A stretch of 7,121 nucleotides of DNA from Planctomycetota bacterium (GCA_029267795.1 JAJUHR010000092.1:1-7121), one strand, 5' to 3'; shown: positions 1 to 6,520, counted from the first letter of the stretch. Program-made: numbers and translations. Notes: generated by a model not told the origin, from the letters alone.

Positions 1-1408
1 CCGCCAGGCCAACCAGCAGCGTCACCGCCCCCATCGCCAACCCGGACCACAGACCCACCAGCACCACCGTGGACCGGGTTCGCACATCGGGCAGCATCCC
101 CACCGCCGTGCCCACCCCCGTCAGCAGCACCAGCCCGAACCCCATCGGTTGATCGAGCGTCAGCAGCACGATCAACGCATGGATCGCCCCCACAGCCAAC
201 GCGAAACGCTGGTCGTACGCCACGGCCAGCACGATCGCGGTCAGCAACGTCGGGAACGTCCCCGTGGCATAAATCAACTGAGGCATCAGGCCCGTGCCCG
301 TCACCGCCAGGGCCTGCCCCAGCAGCATCAGCAGCGTGAGCGCCGTGCCCCGCATCAGGTTGACCCCCAGCCGACTGTTGTAACGCAGCGCGTACGTCCA
401 CACACCCATCGAGACGACGAAAAACATCCCCACCGTCGCCGGCTGAACCAGGTACACCCTCCACAAGCCCAGGCTCTCGAAATACGCCCGACGCTCGGCC
501 GCCAGCAGCTCCAGGTCCAGGCGCGACAGCTTCTTGCCAGCAGGCACGAGCAGGTCGTTCGGCTCGTACGTCATCTCCACCGCCGGCTCCTGGTCGTAGC
601 GCGCCTGACGCCGAGCCCGAGTCTCTTCTTCGTCGTAAAGGTAAAACGGCCGCGGGTCCTGCATCACCACCGCGGCGATGCACGGGCGCGTCGCAGGGGG
701 GAAGGTGTTGGCGCGGTCATACACGCGCTCACGCAAGGTGGCGCGATCCTCAGCGGCGCTGATCAGCAAGCTGTCGAACCGCTCCAGGGGCCCGAGCGTC
801 GGGTGCTGGATCACGATTTGGAAGGCACGCTGCGTCGGGTCGCGCTCCGCTTGAGCGCGGGCGGCGTCCAGCACCGGCAGGTTGGCCAGCCGTTCAAGAA
901 ACTGGTCGGTTAGGCTTTCCCAGCCGCGCGGGCCCTGCTCGGCCACGAACCGCCGCAACTCCTCCAACGTCTCGGGCGTCAAACCCAGAGACTCGCGGGT
1001 CTCCGGCGAGATCTTGTCCACGGTCGGGATGCTCGGATCCGCCCCCAACCGCCCCAGATCGATCAGCTTCTCACGCAGCTGCTTGAGATAGGCGGCGTCC
1101 GCCACGTAGTACGCCGGCTCGCGGTCACGGGCGTCGATCTTCCGCCTCAGGGTCTTTTCCTGGTCGACGGCCCGGAATCGCACACGCGCCGCCGCCGCCT
1201 TGGGCATCACTTGGTCGACCTGGACCAGCGGCCGATCCTGAACACCCAGCGCCAGCAGGCTCGCCACCGCCGTGAACGTCAGCACGTGCAACGTCGCCCA
1301 GGGGACGTGCCGTCCAACCAGCCAAGTCCACACGGAACCCGCCGGCTTCAGCAACAGCCTGTCCACCGGCTCACGCCATCGGGCTATCGGGGTCGTCATT
1401 GGGTCCAT
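1..1408 (-). CDS. 7TM-HD family membrane protein (PgpH/YqfF-like), N-terminal part, runs off the window
   Basis: An uninterrupted reading frame runs from ATG at 1408 to the left edge (469 codons seen), so the C-terminus is missing. Visible order: a short cytoplasmic N-terminus; one membrane helix at about residues 37-56; a large soluble, presumably extracytoplasmic region at about 60-310 with the 7TMR-HDED pattern (early VRFRAVDQEKT and REPAYYVAD, later PNDLLVPAGKKL before the membrane); then a run of hydrophobic helices from about residue 312 to the edge (five or six of the expected seven). In this family an intracellular HD phosphohydrolase domain follows; Listeria PgpH uses it to hydrolyse cyclic-di-AMP. 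That domain lies outside the window, so activity is inferred from the family only. A second in-frame ATG at 1399 (MTTPIARW) is an equally possible start: GGGG at 1412-1415 sits 3 nt before 1408 and 12 nt before 1399. It follows phoH on the same strand, a common pairing, and is probably co-transcribed. Confidence 0.88.
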   Translation of the reverse strand, partial: MDPMTTPIARWREPVDRLLLKPAGSVWTWLVGRHVPWATLHVLTFTAVASLLALGVQDRPLVQVDQVMPKAAAARVRFRAVDQEKTLRRKIDARDREPAYYVADAAYLKQLREKLIDLGRLGADPSIPTVDKISPETRESLGLTPETLEELRRFVAEQGPRGWESLTDQFLERLANLPVLDAARAQAERDPTQRAFQIVIQHPTLGPLERFDSLLISAAEDRATLRERVYDRANTFPPATRPCIAAVVMQDPRPFYLYDEEETRARRQARYDQEPAVEMTYEPNDLLVPAGKKLSRLDLELLAAERRAYFESLGLWRVYLVQPATVGMFFVVSMGVWTYALRYNSRLGVNLMRGTALTLLMLLGQALAVTGTGLMPQLIYATGTFPTLLTAIVLAVAYDQRFALAVGAIHALIVLLTLDQPMGFGLVLLTGVGTAVGMLPDVRTRSTVVLVGLWSGLAMGAVTLLVGLA

Positions 1409-1563
1409 GCACCCCAATCGAAAGCGGGACCGGGATTCATTCGGGCCCGCGAGCCCCCGGGCTTACTCATCGAGCGATCCACGATCGGAAACCGTGGCGC
1501 CGGCATCCGCCGCTTCGCTGCGCCGAGCCTGGGTTTCCCCTCAGACCGCGCCGGTTGAGTCAT
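1396..1563 (-). CDS. possible small bridging ORF (55 aa) between phoH and the 7TM-HD gene
   Basis: ATG at 1563 opens a 55-codon frame ending in TGA at 1396-1398. Its start lies inside the last codons of phoH in another frame (23-bp overlap), and its stop overlaps the ATG at 1399 of the next gene as ATGA, the typical layout of translationally coupled genes. TGAGGG lies about 9 nt upstream of the start as a possible ribosome binding site. The predicted peptide begins MTQPARSEGKPRLG, is rich in Arg, Pro and Gly, ends FDWGAWTQ, and has no membrane helix or recognisable domain. About two thirds of its third codon positions are G or C, which does not separate it from chance in such GC-rich DNA. Shorter in-frame starts exist at ATG 1506 and ATG 1470. 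It could be a real small protein, a coupling leader that keeps ribosomes moving from phoH to the next gene, or a chance frame. I recognise no family. Confidence 0.25.
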   Translation of the reverse strand: MTQPARSEGKPRLGAAKRRMPAPRFPIVDRSMSKPGGSRARMNPGPAFDWGAWTQ

Positions 1564-2665
1564 CGGACCCGGCCCTCACGGCACGCTCCGGCCCCCGCGC
1601 CGTCGAAAGCCCACCCACGTCATCCGCTGTCCACGAACCACGGGCACCGCGCCGGCGCCACGTCGGCATCGGAGCCGCCGTCCCCCCTGGGGCGTACGCC
1701 TCGACGATCCATTGCACCAGGTCGTGCCGCACGATGTCGCCCTGGCCCAGCGTCAGCATCGCCACGCCCTTGACGCGCCGCAGCCGCCGAGCCGCGTCGA
1801 TCAGGCCCGACTCGCGCGGGTCCTCCAGGTCGATCTGCGAAGTGTCCCCCGTCACCACCATCTTGCTGCCGTGCCCCAGCCGCGTCAGGAACATCAGCAT
1901 CTGGGTCTTGGTCGCGTTCTGTGCCTCGTCGAGGATGATCATCGAATCGTTGAGCGTGCGCCCACGCATAAACGCCAGCGGCACGATCTCGATCACGTCG
2001 CACGCCATGAGCCGTTGGACCTGCTCGAAATCCATCACGTCGTGCAGGGCGTCCAGCAGGGGGCGCAGGTACGGGTGAACCTTGTCTTGCATCGTGCCGG
2101 GCAGGAACCCGAGTTTTTCTCCGGCCTCGACCGCCGGCCTCACCAGCACGAGCTTGCGGACCCGTGCGTGCTTGAGCAAGTGCACCGCCGTCGCCACCGC
2201 CAGGTACGTCTTGCCCGTTCCCGCCGGCCCCGTGCACACGGTCAAGTCGTGCCCGGCGATGGCCTGCACGTACTGCTTTTGCCCCGGGGTTTGGGGCCGG
2301 ACCGTCCTGCCAACCCGGTAACCTTCCAACGTGGCACCGTCCGACATCGGCTCGTGGCCCTCGCCGGCCGAAACCGCCGCGCCGCTTGCCTCTCCCCCGG
2401 GCGTCAGTCCGCGTGTCACCGCGGCGATGCTGTCCAGCAATTGTTCCCGTGTCATGGGGCGCTTCCGTTTGGCCGCGTCGGAGAGGAATTCCAAGACTCG
2501 GGCCGCCTGACCCACGGCTTCCCTTTCACCGCTGATCCGCACGGCCCCGTTGCGAGCCCACAGGTTCACCCCCAGGCTCTCGCGGATGATCTTGAAGTTG
2601 CGCTCGGCCGTACCGGCCATCGCCACGCGCTCTTCCCCGTGCGGCAAGCTGATTGTCAATTCCAA
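1541..2665 (-). CDS. phoH: PhoH family ATPase (YbeZ-like)
   Basis: A 374-residue protein starting at TTG 2665. The start is chosen because AAAAGGAGAG (2674-2683) sits 8 nt upstream and the resulting N-terminus, MELTISLPHGEERVAMAG, fits PhoH N-termini; ATG at 2737 would add 24 atypical residues and overlap the promoter region. Residues about 15-65 form the small N-terminal RNA-binding-like region. The ATPase core has Walker A GPAGTGKT (146-153), RPAVEAGEKLGFLPG (about 176-190), Walker B IILDEAQN (243-250), VVTGDTSQIDL (270-280) and the family's C-terminal DIVRHDLVQWIVEAY (310-324). The last 50 residues are a low-complexity tail rich in Arg, Gly and Ala, longer than the core needs. PhoH/YbeZ proteins are cytoplasmic P-loop NTPases linked to RNA metabolism; YbeZ partners the endonuclease YbeY in ribosome maturation. 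The gene precedes a 7TM-HD gene, the conserved order. Family assignment is secure; the exact RNA role is from knowledge of homologues. Confidence 0.96.
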   Translation of the reverse strand: MELTISLPHGEERVAMAGTAERNFKIIRESLGVNLWARNGAVRISGEREAVGQAARVLEFLSDAAKRKRPMTREQLLDSIAAVTRGLTPGGEASGAAVSAGEGHEPMSDGATLEGYRVGRTVRPQTPGQKQYVQAIAGHDLTVCTGPAGTGKTYLAVATAVHLLKHARVRKLVLVRPAVEAGEKLGFLPGTMQDKVHPYLRPLLDALHDVMDFEQVQRLMACDVIEIVPLAFMRGRTLNDSMIILDEAQNATKTQMLMFLTRLGHGSKMVVTGDTSQIDLEDPRESGLIDAARRLRRVKGVAMLTLGQGDIVRHDLVQWIVEAYAPGGTAAPMPTWRRRGARGSWTADDVGGLSTARGPERAVRAGSDDSTGAV

Positions 2666-2673
2666 AGCTGACA

Positions 2674-2683
2674 CTCTCCTTTT
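2674..2683 (-). promoter_or_regulatory. Shine-Dalgarno sequence of phoH
   Basis: The minus strand reads AAAAGGAGAG, then 8 nt, then TTG. It is the best ribosome binding site in the window and decides the start: the GTG directly after it is too close, and the upstream ATG at 2737 has no comparable site. Confidence 0.7.
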
Positions 2684-2712
2684 GAAATGGGCCCCTACTC
2701 CCCAACCCCCTT

Positions 2713-2742
2713 CGTATAACCACCTTATTCTAGGCATTCCAA
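2713..2742 (-). promoter_or_regulatory. possible sigma-70-type promoter of phoH
   Basis: On the minus strand TTGGAA (2737-2742) and TATACG (2713-2718) are separated by 18 nt, each matching four of six consensus positions. Transcription would start near 2706, giving a leader of about 40 nt that contains the Shine-Dalgarno sequence. It sits in a stretch clearly less GC-rich than the genes. The matches are modest and promoter consensus in this lineage is uncertain, so this is a candidate only. Confidence 0.3.
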
Positions 2743-2913
2743 CCGAACAGTCAGCACAGTCAGCAGCTCAGCTACCTTTACAAACACTTCAGGCGCAATA
2801 GCAAACCCGCCCTGACCGAACACCTATCCCGAAAAACAAATCCGTAATCAGCTTTGAATCAACGCCTTACCAAACCAAGCCCTCCTCGATATCGAACCCG
2901 GCTGCTCCGCTGT

Positions 2914-4236
2914 CTATCGAAGGCCCCATTGGCCGGCCAACTGATTGGGGGTGGTCGGGAGGATCACCCGACCCTGGGGCAGGACCCGTTTGATCAGCCT
3001 GCCGTCAGCACCGTAATACGACACTTGCTCCTCCTGTTCCGGACTCGGTAGCGTGTGGACCACAAACGTTCCGTCCGGGCCCGTGACGGTTCGGGACTGG
3101 CGGTAGGTGATCTCCTGCCTGTTCGGGTAGTACGCATAGAACCCCAGGCCCTGGCCCCCGGTGGAGGCCTGCAGCCGTTCGAGCAGGTACAGGTCGACTT
3201 GAGACAGGTACCCCTTGGGCGGGCGCTGCCAGTGGTATTCGTCGGTCCCGCCGGGGCCTTGAACCGTCACGGTGATTTGATCCTTGGACCGCACCCCGGT
3301 CTGAGCCCAGGACTCCCCGCCCCCAGATGGGGACGCCGAAGCCGCACCCGCACCGCCCCCGGCCGGGCGCGCGGTGGTCCGGATCGACCACGCCTCGTAA
3401 CCGCCATCGTCTGAGGCGAAGAAGCTGCTCAGCGAATCGTAATTCGTCCCGCCAAGCATCAGCCGGGTTTGGATCTCCACGCGCACACCGGGCAGGTCCA
3501 TCTCCGTAGCCGACGTTTCCGTGACGCGCATATACCCGATGTCCGTGTCGTTCTCGACGATGCGGAACCATTGCTCGCCCTGCAAGGCCCGACGCAGCCG
3601 CTCCGTGTCGATCGACCGCCGCCACGCCTCGCCCCGACCCACGCACTCGGCCCGCTCCCGGTTCAGCGACTCGGGGTCGCGTAGCTCCACGCTGGCCACG
3701 ACCGCCTCGAACATCTCCCGCGCCGCCGGGAACCGGTCGTGATCCACCTCCAGCTGCAACACCACGAACTCGTGCGGGTTGACCTGGGCGAACGCCTGCC
3801 CCATGACCCACGGGGATTGCTTTTTCTGCGGGGGGATCAAGTAGTACACCACCTGCCCCGCAAGGCCACCCGCCTGAATCGGCTTCTGCTCCAGCACCCG
3901 GGCCGCGGGCTGAGCCACCCCCAGTTGAGCGACGGCCATCTGGACGATCTGATCGAGCGTCAACTCATCCTTGCCGCTCTTGTACGACACGGTCACCGTG
4001 TAGCCGCTGTCCCCAAGGATACGCACCAACGCGTCGTCGGCGGTTTGAGCGACCAGGCGCGAGCCCAGCGGCGGGCGCAGCGACAACCCGTGACCCCGCT
4101 CCTGCCATCGTTCGCTGGCTAGCAGACCCGCCCAGGGATCATCGGCCGCCCACGCATCGCAGCCGATCGCCACACACGCCGCGATGAACGCCAGGATCGC
4201 GATCGGACGCCGTATCCAAGGCTGTGCTCTGTTCAT
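2914..4236 (-). CDS. exported protein of unknown function, second gene of a coupled pair
   Basis: A 440-residue protein from ATG 4236 to TAG 2914-2916. The start overlaps the TGA of the preceding gene as ATGA, which is why it is preferred over the in-frame ATG at 4257. Residues 1-30 are an export signal: basic start (IRRP), hydrophobic stretch 11-26, then AWA|AD as a signal peptidase I site; Cys26 after AIG could instead be a weak lipobox. Residues about 44-187 look like an alpha/beta unit ending in EFVVLQLEVDHDRF and FEAVVASVELRD, reminiscent of PsbP/MOG1-type folds (inference from pattern only). A Gly/Ala/Ser linker (about 289-309) interrupts the second half, which starts at WFRIVENDTDIGYMRV (223-238) and ends with a YYGADGRLIKR-type strand pair. 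No catalytic motif or transmembrane helix beyond the signal. Probably periplasmic or envelope-associated, working with the protein encoded just upstream. I do not recognise a named family. Confidence 0.85.
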   Translation of the reverse strand: MNRAQPWIRRPIAILAFIAACVAIGCDAWAADDPWAGLLASERWQERGHGLSLRPPLGSRLVAQTADDALVRILGDSGYTVTVSYKSGKDELTLDQIVQMAVAQLGVAQPAARVLEQKPIQAGGLAGQVVYYLIPPQKKQSPWVMGQAFAQVNPHEFVVLQLEVDHDRFPAAREMFEAVVASVELRDPESLNRERAECVGRGEAWRRSIDTERLRRALQGEQWFRIVENDTDIGYMRVTETSATEMDLPGVRVEIQTRLMLGGTNYDSLSSFFASDDGGYEAWSIRTTARPAGGGAGAASASPSGGGESWAQTGVRSKDQITVTVQGPGGTDEYHWQRPPKGYLSQVDLYLLERLQASTGGQGLGFYAYYPNRQEITYRQSRTVTGPDGTFVVHTLPSPEQEEQVSYYGADGRLIKRVLPQGRVILPTTPNQLAGQWGLR

Positions 4237-6176
4237 GGTTGTTGATCCGATTGCCACCGCTCCAGCTCGGGCTCCACCGCCGGGATCGCCGCCACCAGTT
4301 CCTCTCGGCTGACCCTGCGGAGGGTGGTTCTGTTTCCGCCGGCGATCCTGCCCGCAGGGCCGGTTTGGTACCGAAGCATTTGGCCTCGCGAGTCGACAAT
4401 AACACGCTCTGGGTCCAGGGACATCATCGGCCGCACCAGCAGTTCGATCATCGGCTCAGCCGTGCCCTCGCCCTGAACCCCCGCCGCGGGGGCCAACGCC
4501 TGAACCCAGTGCGGCTGCGGCGGGCGGTTGCCCCGCGACATCCACACCAACGCCGGCCCCGACGCGTCCGCGCCCTGAACCGGCCACGTCGTTCGAAGCA
4601 TCGGCAGGACGTACGCCGGTGGCGACGGCAACGCCCAAACCTTCTCGACTTGGTCGCCGATCACCCGCTCCAGCGTCAATACCCCCTCCCCTAGTTGTAA
4701 CCGCTCAAAACGCAATGGGGCGATCGGGCCGTCCCCTTCGCGCGCAGCCTGGATCGTCACCACCGAGAAGCTCCCCCCGTCCCTCGCCACGGACCACCTC
4801 TGGTCCACCTCCAGCAGCCGCGAGCCGACCAACAGCGTCCGCTCGATCCCCTGGACCGGGCCGGCCTCCGAACCCTCCACGGGCAGCAGCTGCTCAACCT
4901 GGCACCCGATCGGCGTGGAGTCCGCCTCGACCAGGTAATACCCCCACGCCTCCCGGGATGAGCTCAGCAGGCTTTCGAGTTGACGCCCGGTCAGCGCCTT
5001 GCCCCGTGCCACCGCCTCTTCAAAGGTATTCCCCGCCGGTTCACCCCTCGGGCCTTGACCCACGCCCGAGCCAATCGCCCGCACCACATCGGGAATCCAC
5101 TGCTGGCTCCGCTCGATCCCCCCCGGCTCGCCCACCAGCTCCAAGAGCAGCCCCAACCCCCCGCCAACCTGCACATACCACTGCTGGCGGATCAGCAGAG
5201 CGTCTGGTTGTGCAAACGTCGTACGCCACGCCGGCACCCCGAGCACCCGGGTTTCCAGGAGCTCCGGCGGACGCGGGAGCCGGCCCTGCACCTGCAGGAA
5301 CTCGTGCGCCAGCAATTGCAGCGGGGACAGCGGATGCGACGGGTCCGTCAGCCCAGCGTCCACCGTCCCACGCACCCGCAGCACCTGCACGCCGGCATCC
5401 CCCCCAAACAGCACCGTCTGCCGCGGCCCAATCCGCGGGATCAGGTCGATCGGTTCGCCCCTGAACCCGTCCACCGGCACCCGCCCACGTAGCTGGTTGA
5501 GCTGGAGCAACCGGGCCACTCCCGCCCCCAGGTCCGCCGCGCTGCCGTCCGGCTCCGCCGCGTCACGCAGGTTCAGCCCCGCGGTCCCGGCGAACAGCTC
5601 CGCCATCAGCCGCCCGTCTCGTTGGATCGCCTCCTCCAGCGCCTCAGCTTGGGGGGTCGCCGTGTCACGCAGGTGCAGCATCCAGTACCGCCGCGCGTCC
5701 TCGGTGAACACCGCGATCTGGTGCAGCGTGACCGTCGCTTCCCCCACGATCAGGCCGGAGTACCACAGCCCCGTCAGGCTCCCGACCCGTAGCGACAGCG
5801 CCGGTTGCGTCCGCCGCAGCTCGGAGCGGGTAGGCTCATCCACCAGCCAGCTCAGCGCGTTGTCGAGAACGACAGCCGGCGCCCGCACGGAACGGTCCCG
5901 CACGCCGGCGATCAGCAGCGTCCGCCCCCCCTCGGCCGGTTCTTCGAACGCCACCGCTACGTCCAACTGGCTCGGCCGGCTCGCCGGGTCGTTCCGCTGC
6001 CAGGTTTCAGGGACCGAAAGCTCCACGTCCGCAACGCGGATCGACCGCACGCGGGGAACCCGTCGCGCCGTCAGCACCCACCCCAACGCCAGCACCCCCG
6101 CAAGCACCGTCACCAGGGTTGCGGGCACAGCGTACCGCCGATTGGGATCGACCGGGGAGCGATAAGGATGGGGCAT
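4233..6176 (-). CDS. membrane-anchored protein of unknown function, first gene of a coupled pair
   Basis: A 647-residue protein from ATG 6176 to TGA 4233-4235. ATG 6209 is in frame and would add 11 residues (MPAVGRFNIPA); neither start has a clear Shine-Dalgarno, so the start is uncertain. A single membrane helix at residues about 16-37 is flanked by RR on both sides; with the rest soluble this indicates a one-pass anchor or uncleaved signal. Residues about 48-203 (from VELSVPETWQ) and about 260-375 (with LGVPAWRTTF and QQWYVQVGGG) look like two copies of one alpha/beta unit: helix, strand with a small-residue turn, long amphipathic strand, final helix. From SREAWGYYLVEADSTPIG (406 onward) it resembles the second half of the next gene's product. 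It ends in a highly polar tail. No enzyme motif is visible. The 4-bp ATGA overlap with the next gene implies co-translation and a shared envelope role. No named family recognised. Confidence 0.85.
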   Translation of the reverse strand: MPHPYRSPVDPNRRYAVPATLVTVLAGVLALGWVLTARRVPRVRSIRVADVELSVPETWQRNDPASRPSQLDVAVAFEEPAEGGRTLLIAGVRDRSVRAPAVVLDNALSWLVDEPTRSELRRTQPALSLRVGSLTGLWYSGLIVGEATVTLHQIAVFTEDARRYWMLHLRDTATPQAEALEEAIQRDGRLMAELFAGTAGLNLRDAAEPDGSAADLGAGVARLLQLNQLRGRVPVDGFRGEPIDLIPRIGPRQTVLFGGDAGVQVLRVRGTVDAGLTDPSHPLSPLQLLAHEFLQVQGRLPRPPELLETRVLGVPAWRTTFAQPDALLIRQQWYVQVGGGLGLLLELVGEPGGIERSQQWIPDVVRAIGSGVGQGPRGEPAGNTFEEAVARGKALTGRQLESLLSSSREAWGYYLVEADSTPIGCQVEQLLPVEGSEAGPVQGIERTLLVGSRLLEVDQRWSVARDGGSFSVVTIQAAREGDGPIAPLRFERLQLGEGVLTLERVIGDQVEKVWALPSPPAYVLPMLRTTWPVQGADASGPALVWMSRGNRPPQPHWVQALAPAAGVQGEGTAEPMIELLVRPMMSLDPERVIVDSRGQMLRYQTGPAGRIAGGNRTTLRRVSREELVAAIPAVEPELERWQSDQQP

Positions 6177-6231
6177 CGCAGGGATGTTAAACCGTCCCAC
6201 CGCGGGCATCAATCAATCGGCCTGTCCACCC

Positions 6232-6254
6232 GTAGGGCAGGTCATCGACCTGCC
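6232..6254 (+). repeat. REP-like GTAG hairpin, type A copy 1
   Basis: GTAG at 6232-6235, then GGCAGGTC (6236-6243), loop ATC, GACCTGCC (6247-6254): a perfect 8-bp stem. The stem sequence recurs unchanged in the copy at 6521. Confidence 0.85.
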
Positions 6255-6258
6255 GGTA

Positions 6259-6288
6259 ATTTAGCCCGCCATGAACACATGGCGGGCT
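6259..6288 (+). repeat. long palindrome headed ATTTAGCCC, intact copy
   Basis: AGCCCGCCATG (6263-6273), loop AACA, CATGGCGGGCT (6278-6288): a perfect 11-bp stem, the longest in the window with a normal loop. It begins 4 nt after the preceding GTAG hairpin. A decayed copy lies at 6574-6603. Confidence 0.8.
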
Positions 6289-6309
6289 TATAGCGCTCAC
6301 CATCGATTC

Positions 6310-6332
6310 GTAGGGCGGGCCTTCGGCCCGCC
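6310..6332 (+). repeat. REP-like GTAG hairpin, type B copy 1
   Basis: GTAG at 6310-6313, then GGCGGGCC (6314-6321), loop TTC, GGCCCGCC (6325-6332): perfect 8-bp stem. ATTC before and GAAT after it (6306-6309, 6333-6336) are also complementary. Confidence 0.85.
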
Positions 6333-6347
6333 GAATCTTCCTTCTGC

Positions 6348-6367
6348 GTAGGGTGCGCTGTGCGCAC
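6348..6367 (+). repeat. REP-like GTAG hairpin, type C copy 1
   Basis: GTAG at 6348-6351, then G, GTGCGC (6353-6358), loop TGT, GCGCAC (6362-6367): perfect 6-bp stem. Confidence 0.8.
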
Positions 6368-6396
6368 AAAAAATAGCCCCGGCTGGAAAGCCGGGG
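6368..6396 (-). terminator. possible intrinsic terminator
   Basis: Read on the minus strand, CCCCGGCT, loop TTCC, AGCCGGGG (6377-6396) forms a perfect 8-bp GC-rich stem, followed by CTA and then six T (6368-6373). This is the form of a Rho-independent terminator and would stop transcripts coming from the glycosyltransferase gene before the downstream gene pair. The 3-nt gap before the T-run and the presence of many other hairpins around it weaken the call; the hairpin may primarily be a repeat. Confidence 0.45.
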
Positions 6397-6433
6397 TCCC
6401 GATCCTGCGCAGCGTGCCCCCCCTGATGGGTGC

Positions 6434-6455
6434 CACCGCTTGCTTGCAAGCGGTG
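6434..6455 (+). repeat. hairpin with CACCGCTTGC arms
   Basis: CACCGCTTGC (6434-6443) and GCAAGCGGTG (6446-6455) are perfect 10-nt inverted repeats separated by only TT, so a real hairpin would open one or two inner pairs. It lies directly after GGGTGC. Its sequence is unrelated to the GTAG units. It resembles intergenic repeats I recall from planctomycete genomes, which needs a genome search to confirm. Confidence 0.7.
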
Positions 6456-6467
6456 CAGGCTGGGTGC

Positions 6468-6493
6468 CTGGGGCTAAGCGCAGCGGGCCCCAG
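6468..6493 (+). repeat. hairpin with CTGGGGC arms
   Basis: CTGGGGC (6468-6474) and GCCCCAG (6487-6493) pair over 7 bp around a 12-nt loop containing AAGCGCAGCG. Like the preceding hairpin it is not of the GTAG class and lies in the centre of the cluster. Confidence 0.6.
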
Positions 6494-6497
6494 TGTC

Positions 6498-6515
6498 GTA
6501 GGGCGCTGTGCGCAC
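6498..6515 (+). repeat. REP-like GTAG hairpin, type C copy 2, damaged
   Basis: GTAG at 6498-6501, followed by GGCGC, TGT and GCGCAC. Compared with the copy at 6348 the 5' arm has lost two bases while loop and 3' arm are unchanged, leaving only a 4-bp GCGC stem (6503-6506 with 6510-6513). Confidence 0.7.
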
Positions 6516-6520
6516 TATTC

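Larger units (their letters stand above)
2666..2913. other. intergenic region between the exported-protein gene and phoH
   Basis: 248 bp without a supportable gene. A hand count of 2801-2880 gives about 49% GC, well below the flanking genes. It holds the phoH Shine-Dalgarno and a possible promoter near its left end, and a 10-bp perfect palindrome TCGATATCGA at 2886-2895 just after the stop of the upstream gene. I see no GC-rich hairpin followed by a T-run on the minus strand, so no intrinsic terminator can be called for the gene ending at 2914. Confidence 0.6.

Noticed and set aside
149..913. Long plus-strand frame of 254 codons, rich in His, Arg and Gln
   Set aside because: It is antisense to the 7TM-HD gene, whose protein shows clear family features; the His/Arg/Gln-rich composition is typical of a shadow frame in GC-rich DNA.
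1620..2237. Minus-strand 205-codon frame inside phoH
   Set aside because: It lies fully within phoH in another frame and consists of Gly/Arg/Ala/Asp-rich sequence without domain features.
1712..2671. Plus-strand frame of 319 codons opposite phoH
   Set aside because: The minus strand encodes all PhoH motifs in one frame; this frame has shadow composition and no recognisable domain.
3005..3811. Minus-strand 268-codon frame inside the exported-protein gene
   Set aside because: Alternate frame of a gene with a signal peptide and ATGA coupling; composition is Arg/Gly-rich shadow.
4619..5464. Plus-strand frame of 281 codons, rich in Pro, Ala and Ser
   Set aside because: Low-complexity composition mirrors Gly/Arg/Leu codons of the minus-strand membrane-protein gene, which has a proper membrane anchor and a coupled partner.
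6187..6436. Two minus-strand frames of 60 and 64 codons across the hairpin cluster
   Set aside because: They read straight through several palindromes, so their peptides are translations of repeats.
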